Positions 61,540 to 64,000 of a DNA stretch of 64,000 nucleotides are shown here, piece by piece (positions within the stretch are counted from its first letter, which is position 1; every line of letters starts with the position of its first letter). A program made the position numbers and the translations under genes. Source of the stretch: Panax quinquefolius (Eukaryota; Streptophyta; Magnoliopsida; Apiales; Araliaceae); contig CM035173.1 of the NCBI GenBank assembly GCA_020205615.1, positions 33,969,280 to 34,033,279 on the forward strand, in the 5' to 3' direction. The notes beneath the pieces are model-generated. The model was given only the letters and a program-made list of their open reading frames with translations. It had not been told where the DNA came from and did no database searches.

Positions 61540-62220
61540 TCAATACAAAATTTGATTTCACGCTCTAGGGTAGGCTAGGAAGTCTTCAAGAATCGCAAAG
61601 AAATTTATTAATGATAGAAATATCATTCAAAAGCATTACTCTCGTCCAAGACTTGGATAGTACGTCACATTGATATACCAGCTGTGACTTACATCCCTTA
61701 ACTTTAGATAGCATCTCACAATGATACCTATAAACTTGCCATCTTCATTCACGGCGTTGCCTCTGAGAGAAATGCGGCCGGTGCATTCCACACAAGGAAG
61801 TCAACAACGAAAGGATCGGGGCTCTTTCTTATGGAGCGATATGATGATGATTGACTTTAGTGGTTTGGTTGCTTTGAATTAGTATATGAGGTTGGTTAGG
61901 AATATGAAAGCTAACAACCTTACAAAAAAGAATAATGAGTAGTTAACCAATTGATTCCTAAAATCACATCAAAGGCAAGTATTTTCAAAGAGATAATATC
62001 GGCGAAGTAGCGTGAAAGTGTTTATTTGAAACAACAAGATTAATAAGCAATGGAGTGTGAAGGTTTCTCCTACGAAGTTTCAATAGATAAATCAAAAGTC
62101 TAACTTCTTGAGTCAAATTTAAGCGTTGAACATAATTAGGTGAAATAAAGAGTGGGTAGAGGCGATATCTAACACGGTATAGACTTATGAGCTTATGATT
62201 AACTTACCGTGATAATTTTA
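61540..62220 (-). pseudogene. Element E protease and first RT codons
   Basis: On the minus strand the order is LINHK-like start (62200), a damaged catalytic region (DIASTHSL for DTGATHSF, about 62150-62175), KLDF (62095-62110), VSFHIPNQP-like (61890-61920) and a degraded PKREIKFCID RT start (61545-61580). Many indels. Confidence 0.72.
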
Positions 62221-63399
62221 TTCGGGTTCCTCGTCACGAGAAAAAAAACGCTCTCTCTTAAACTACCGGCTTTGGTTTATGCAGGGGATGACCTTTGGTG
62301 CCTCCATCCTAGTTGAATTTGTCTTGATAAATGACAAAATCGAGCTAAGTGACCTTCTCTTCCACAATTATAACATGCTTTGAATGGCATGGCGCGATTG
62401 GGTTGATGTGTCCCTCTCCTCGCATTTGAAGCATATAATGGGTGGTCTTTCTCCTTCCTTAACAACGGGTCTTTGGTCTTGACGTCTTTCCATCATTGTT
62501 GAATCCTTTTCTTGAAATGTCCATTCTTATTATTTTGTACGATTACCATAGAAGTGGTTACCATATCGGCTTTATTGATTCCTCCACGCTTGTTGTCACC
62601 GCCGATGACTACTCTCATTTGGTATTATAATTTTTTGCATTTGCTCTCTTTTAGTTACGTTGACTCGTTATCGCGCTCCACTAAGCGAGCCCTATTTACA
62701 ACATCTGAATAAAAACACGGTTTATGAGAAATAAGATGTTGGCGTATCTCTGCTTCGAACCTCTTAAAAACATTCGCGTCATTCTCTCTTCATTATCCAC
62801 CAGTGGGGGAATGAAATCGTGATAACTCGCAAATTTTGCCTCGTATTGCGACACGGTCATATTGTTTTGTTCAACTTGATAAACTCATCTCCTCCTTCGT
62901 GTGGCGAATACTTTCGGGAAAGTATTTGTCGTTGAGCGACTCTGGAACTTCTCCCGAGATATCTTGATCTGACGAGGTTGAGTACGTTTCTGATTCCCAC
63001 GATGTCTGCCTCTCCGCGCAACATAAAAAGCGTGAAAGGAACCTTTTGCTCTCGGAACATCCCAAGACATCAAATATCTTGGTAATCTGCTTTATCCATG
63101 CTTCCGCTTGAAGTGGTTTTGGCTCTCCCTTAAACTCGGTGGTCGGCTCCTTGAATTGTTTAGCGGTGACCTTGAGAGTTTTTCGTATTTCCACCTCGTT
63201 TTGAGCGAGGAGTCGCTTTCGCTTTGATGTTGCATGAATTTAAAACCTCTTAAGCGTCATCGTCGTTCGTCGATTGATCGATGTTGTTGTTTACGGGAGG
63301 ATTATCGCCATCCTGTTGCACATTGTCACGATTATTGATCGTGGAGAATCAGCGGTCTCACGTGCTCCATTCTTTATTCTCAACATTCTCGGATGCCAT
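62221..63399 (-). pseudogene. Element E gag
   Basis: The start MASENVENKEW at 63399 (minus strand) is closest to element C. AKQFKEPTTEFKGEPKPLQA and EAWIKQITKIFDVLGCSE are kept in one 107-residue frame (63194-62871). FNDKYFPESIRH appears as LNDKYFPESIRH. The zinc knuckle CYNCGREGHLARFC is at about 62335-62376. Frameshifts are frequent. Confidence 0.83.
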
Positions 63400-63564
63400 T
63401 TTCAAAAACGCCACAAAATAAGGGTTAATTGACATATGACATATTATCCCTATACTACGTGAGACCAATTAAATACCAAATAAATTTAGGTAGGTCATCT
63501 AGGCGAAGAATTCCCGTCTCTCCCTCCTAGTTCTTATCTCACATCTTGGCCGGGGATCGTATCC

Positions 63565-63582
63565 CTAAGCTCGATACCAAGC
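63565..63582 (-). promoter_or_regulatory. Primer binding site of element E
   Basis: On the minus strand GCTTGGTATCGAGCTTAG, adjacent to the LTR; a degraded initiator tRNA-Met site. Confidence 0.7.
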
Positions 63583-64000
63583 TGTGGCGCCCCCAAAATT
63601 GGGTATCGTCACCCATCTTGGGTCGCCACTTACATGGTACATAAATTCAAATACAACTTACTAATATAAGCGTAAGTGTATGCAATGACACGACGTAAAT
63701 TGTGAGTTTGAATACAAATATTATCTACTAGATATTATACAAACTCAAAAGGTCCTCATTACAACTATTATCACACTATTTCACGAATAGTGAGGACTAC
63801 TAATCTTATCCTCTGGACCATTACTTACGTTCCCGAGCTCGTCCCGGTATGTTCTCATTTCACGAAGAAAACGGTGAAAGAAAAGGTGAGCTCAACTAGC
63901 CCGATGAAATATTATGACTAAGATAATGCAGAATAAATTATCATTAGCCTTCAATGAGTGTTAAGCGATAAAATACTGATAAACAACCGGTTTAAGCTGC
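63583..64000 (-). repeat. Element E 5' LTR, partial
   Basis: It begins TGTGGCGCCCCC and matches 56817-57240 closely (TTGGGTCGCCACTTACATGG block shared), which pairs it with the 3' LTR. It runs off the window end. Confidence 0.88.

Overview
The window is nuclear DNA of a flowering plant, most likely a eudicot. It is AT-rich, it contains one intron-bearing host gene, and most of the rest is nested LTR retrotransposons. I cannot name the species; nothing in the window is diagnostic below the eudicot level.

Layout. 1-9665: a tandem, RT-less Ty3/gypsy chromovirus (element A, + strand), whose 5' LTR directly follows the last bases of another copy's integrase. 9666-14178: the 5' part of a minus-strand element of the same kind (B: LTR, gag, protease, start of RT) that A interrupts. 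14179-16029: the 3' half of a decayed Ty1/copia element with its 263-bp LTR, which B interrupts. 16030-19600: AT-rich intergenic DNA with a large foldback element and MITE-like sequence. 19600-27837: the only clearly functional host gene, a 1075-residue ubiquitin-specific protease (zf-UBP plus USP, UBP1/UBP2 type). Its 5'-UTR intron is 531 bp and its coding intron is 4.2 kb; the coding intron carries a tRNA-derived SINE and a 1.2-kb hAT element, both with target duplications. 27838-30213: intergenic DNA, a decayed GRF zinc-finger gene and a tandem duplication. 30214-54356: a 24-kb composite made of chromovirus C (+, target duplication CCTTA), carrying a reverse-strand solo LTR (36985-40840) in its integrase and a complete RT-less chromovirus D (43932-53550, target duplication ATTGT) in its 3' LTR. 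54357-56816: the rest of C's target site and a long copia-type LTR with the start of its internal region. 56817-64000: minus-strand chromovirus E, whose RT to integrase region is mostly replaced by LTR-like DNA with a 9-copy minisatellite; its 5' LTR runs off the window.

The chromoviruses share initiator-tRNA-Met-like primer sites, large LTRs (2.4-3.9 kb), gag with zinc knuckles, a retropepsin and, where the end is kept, a chromodomain-like C-terminus. This fits the Tekay/Del clade by family knowledge, not by any computed tree. All are broken by stops and frameshifts. A and D share the same losses of the RT core and RNase H, so they look like copies of one non-autonomous family.

No CRISPR, prokaryotic operon, rRNA or tRNA gene was seen. 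The most unusual signals are the concentration of inter-copy differences at CTG/CAG trinucleotides, which points to a sequencing artefact at methylated CHG sites, the arrays of repeated hairpins in the transcribed LTR leaders, and the shared deletion family.
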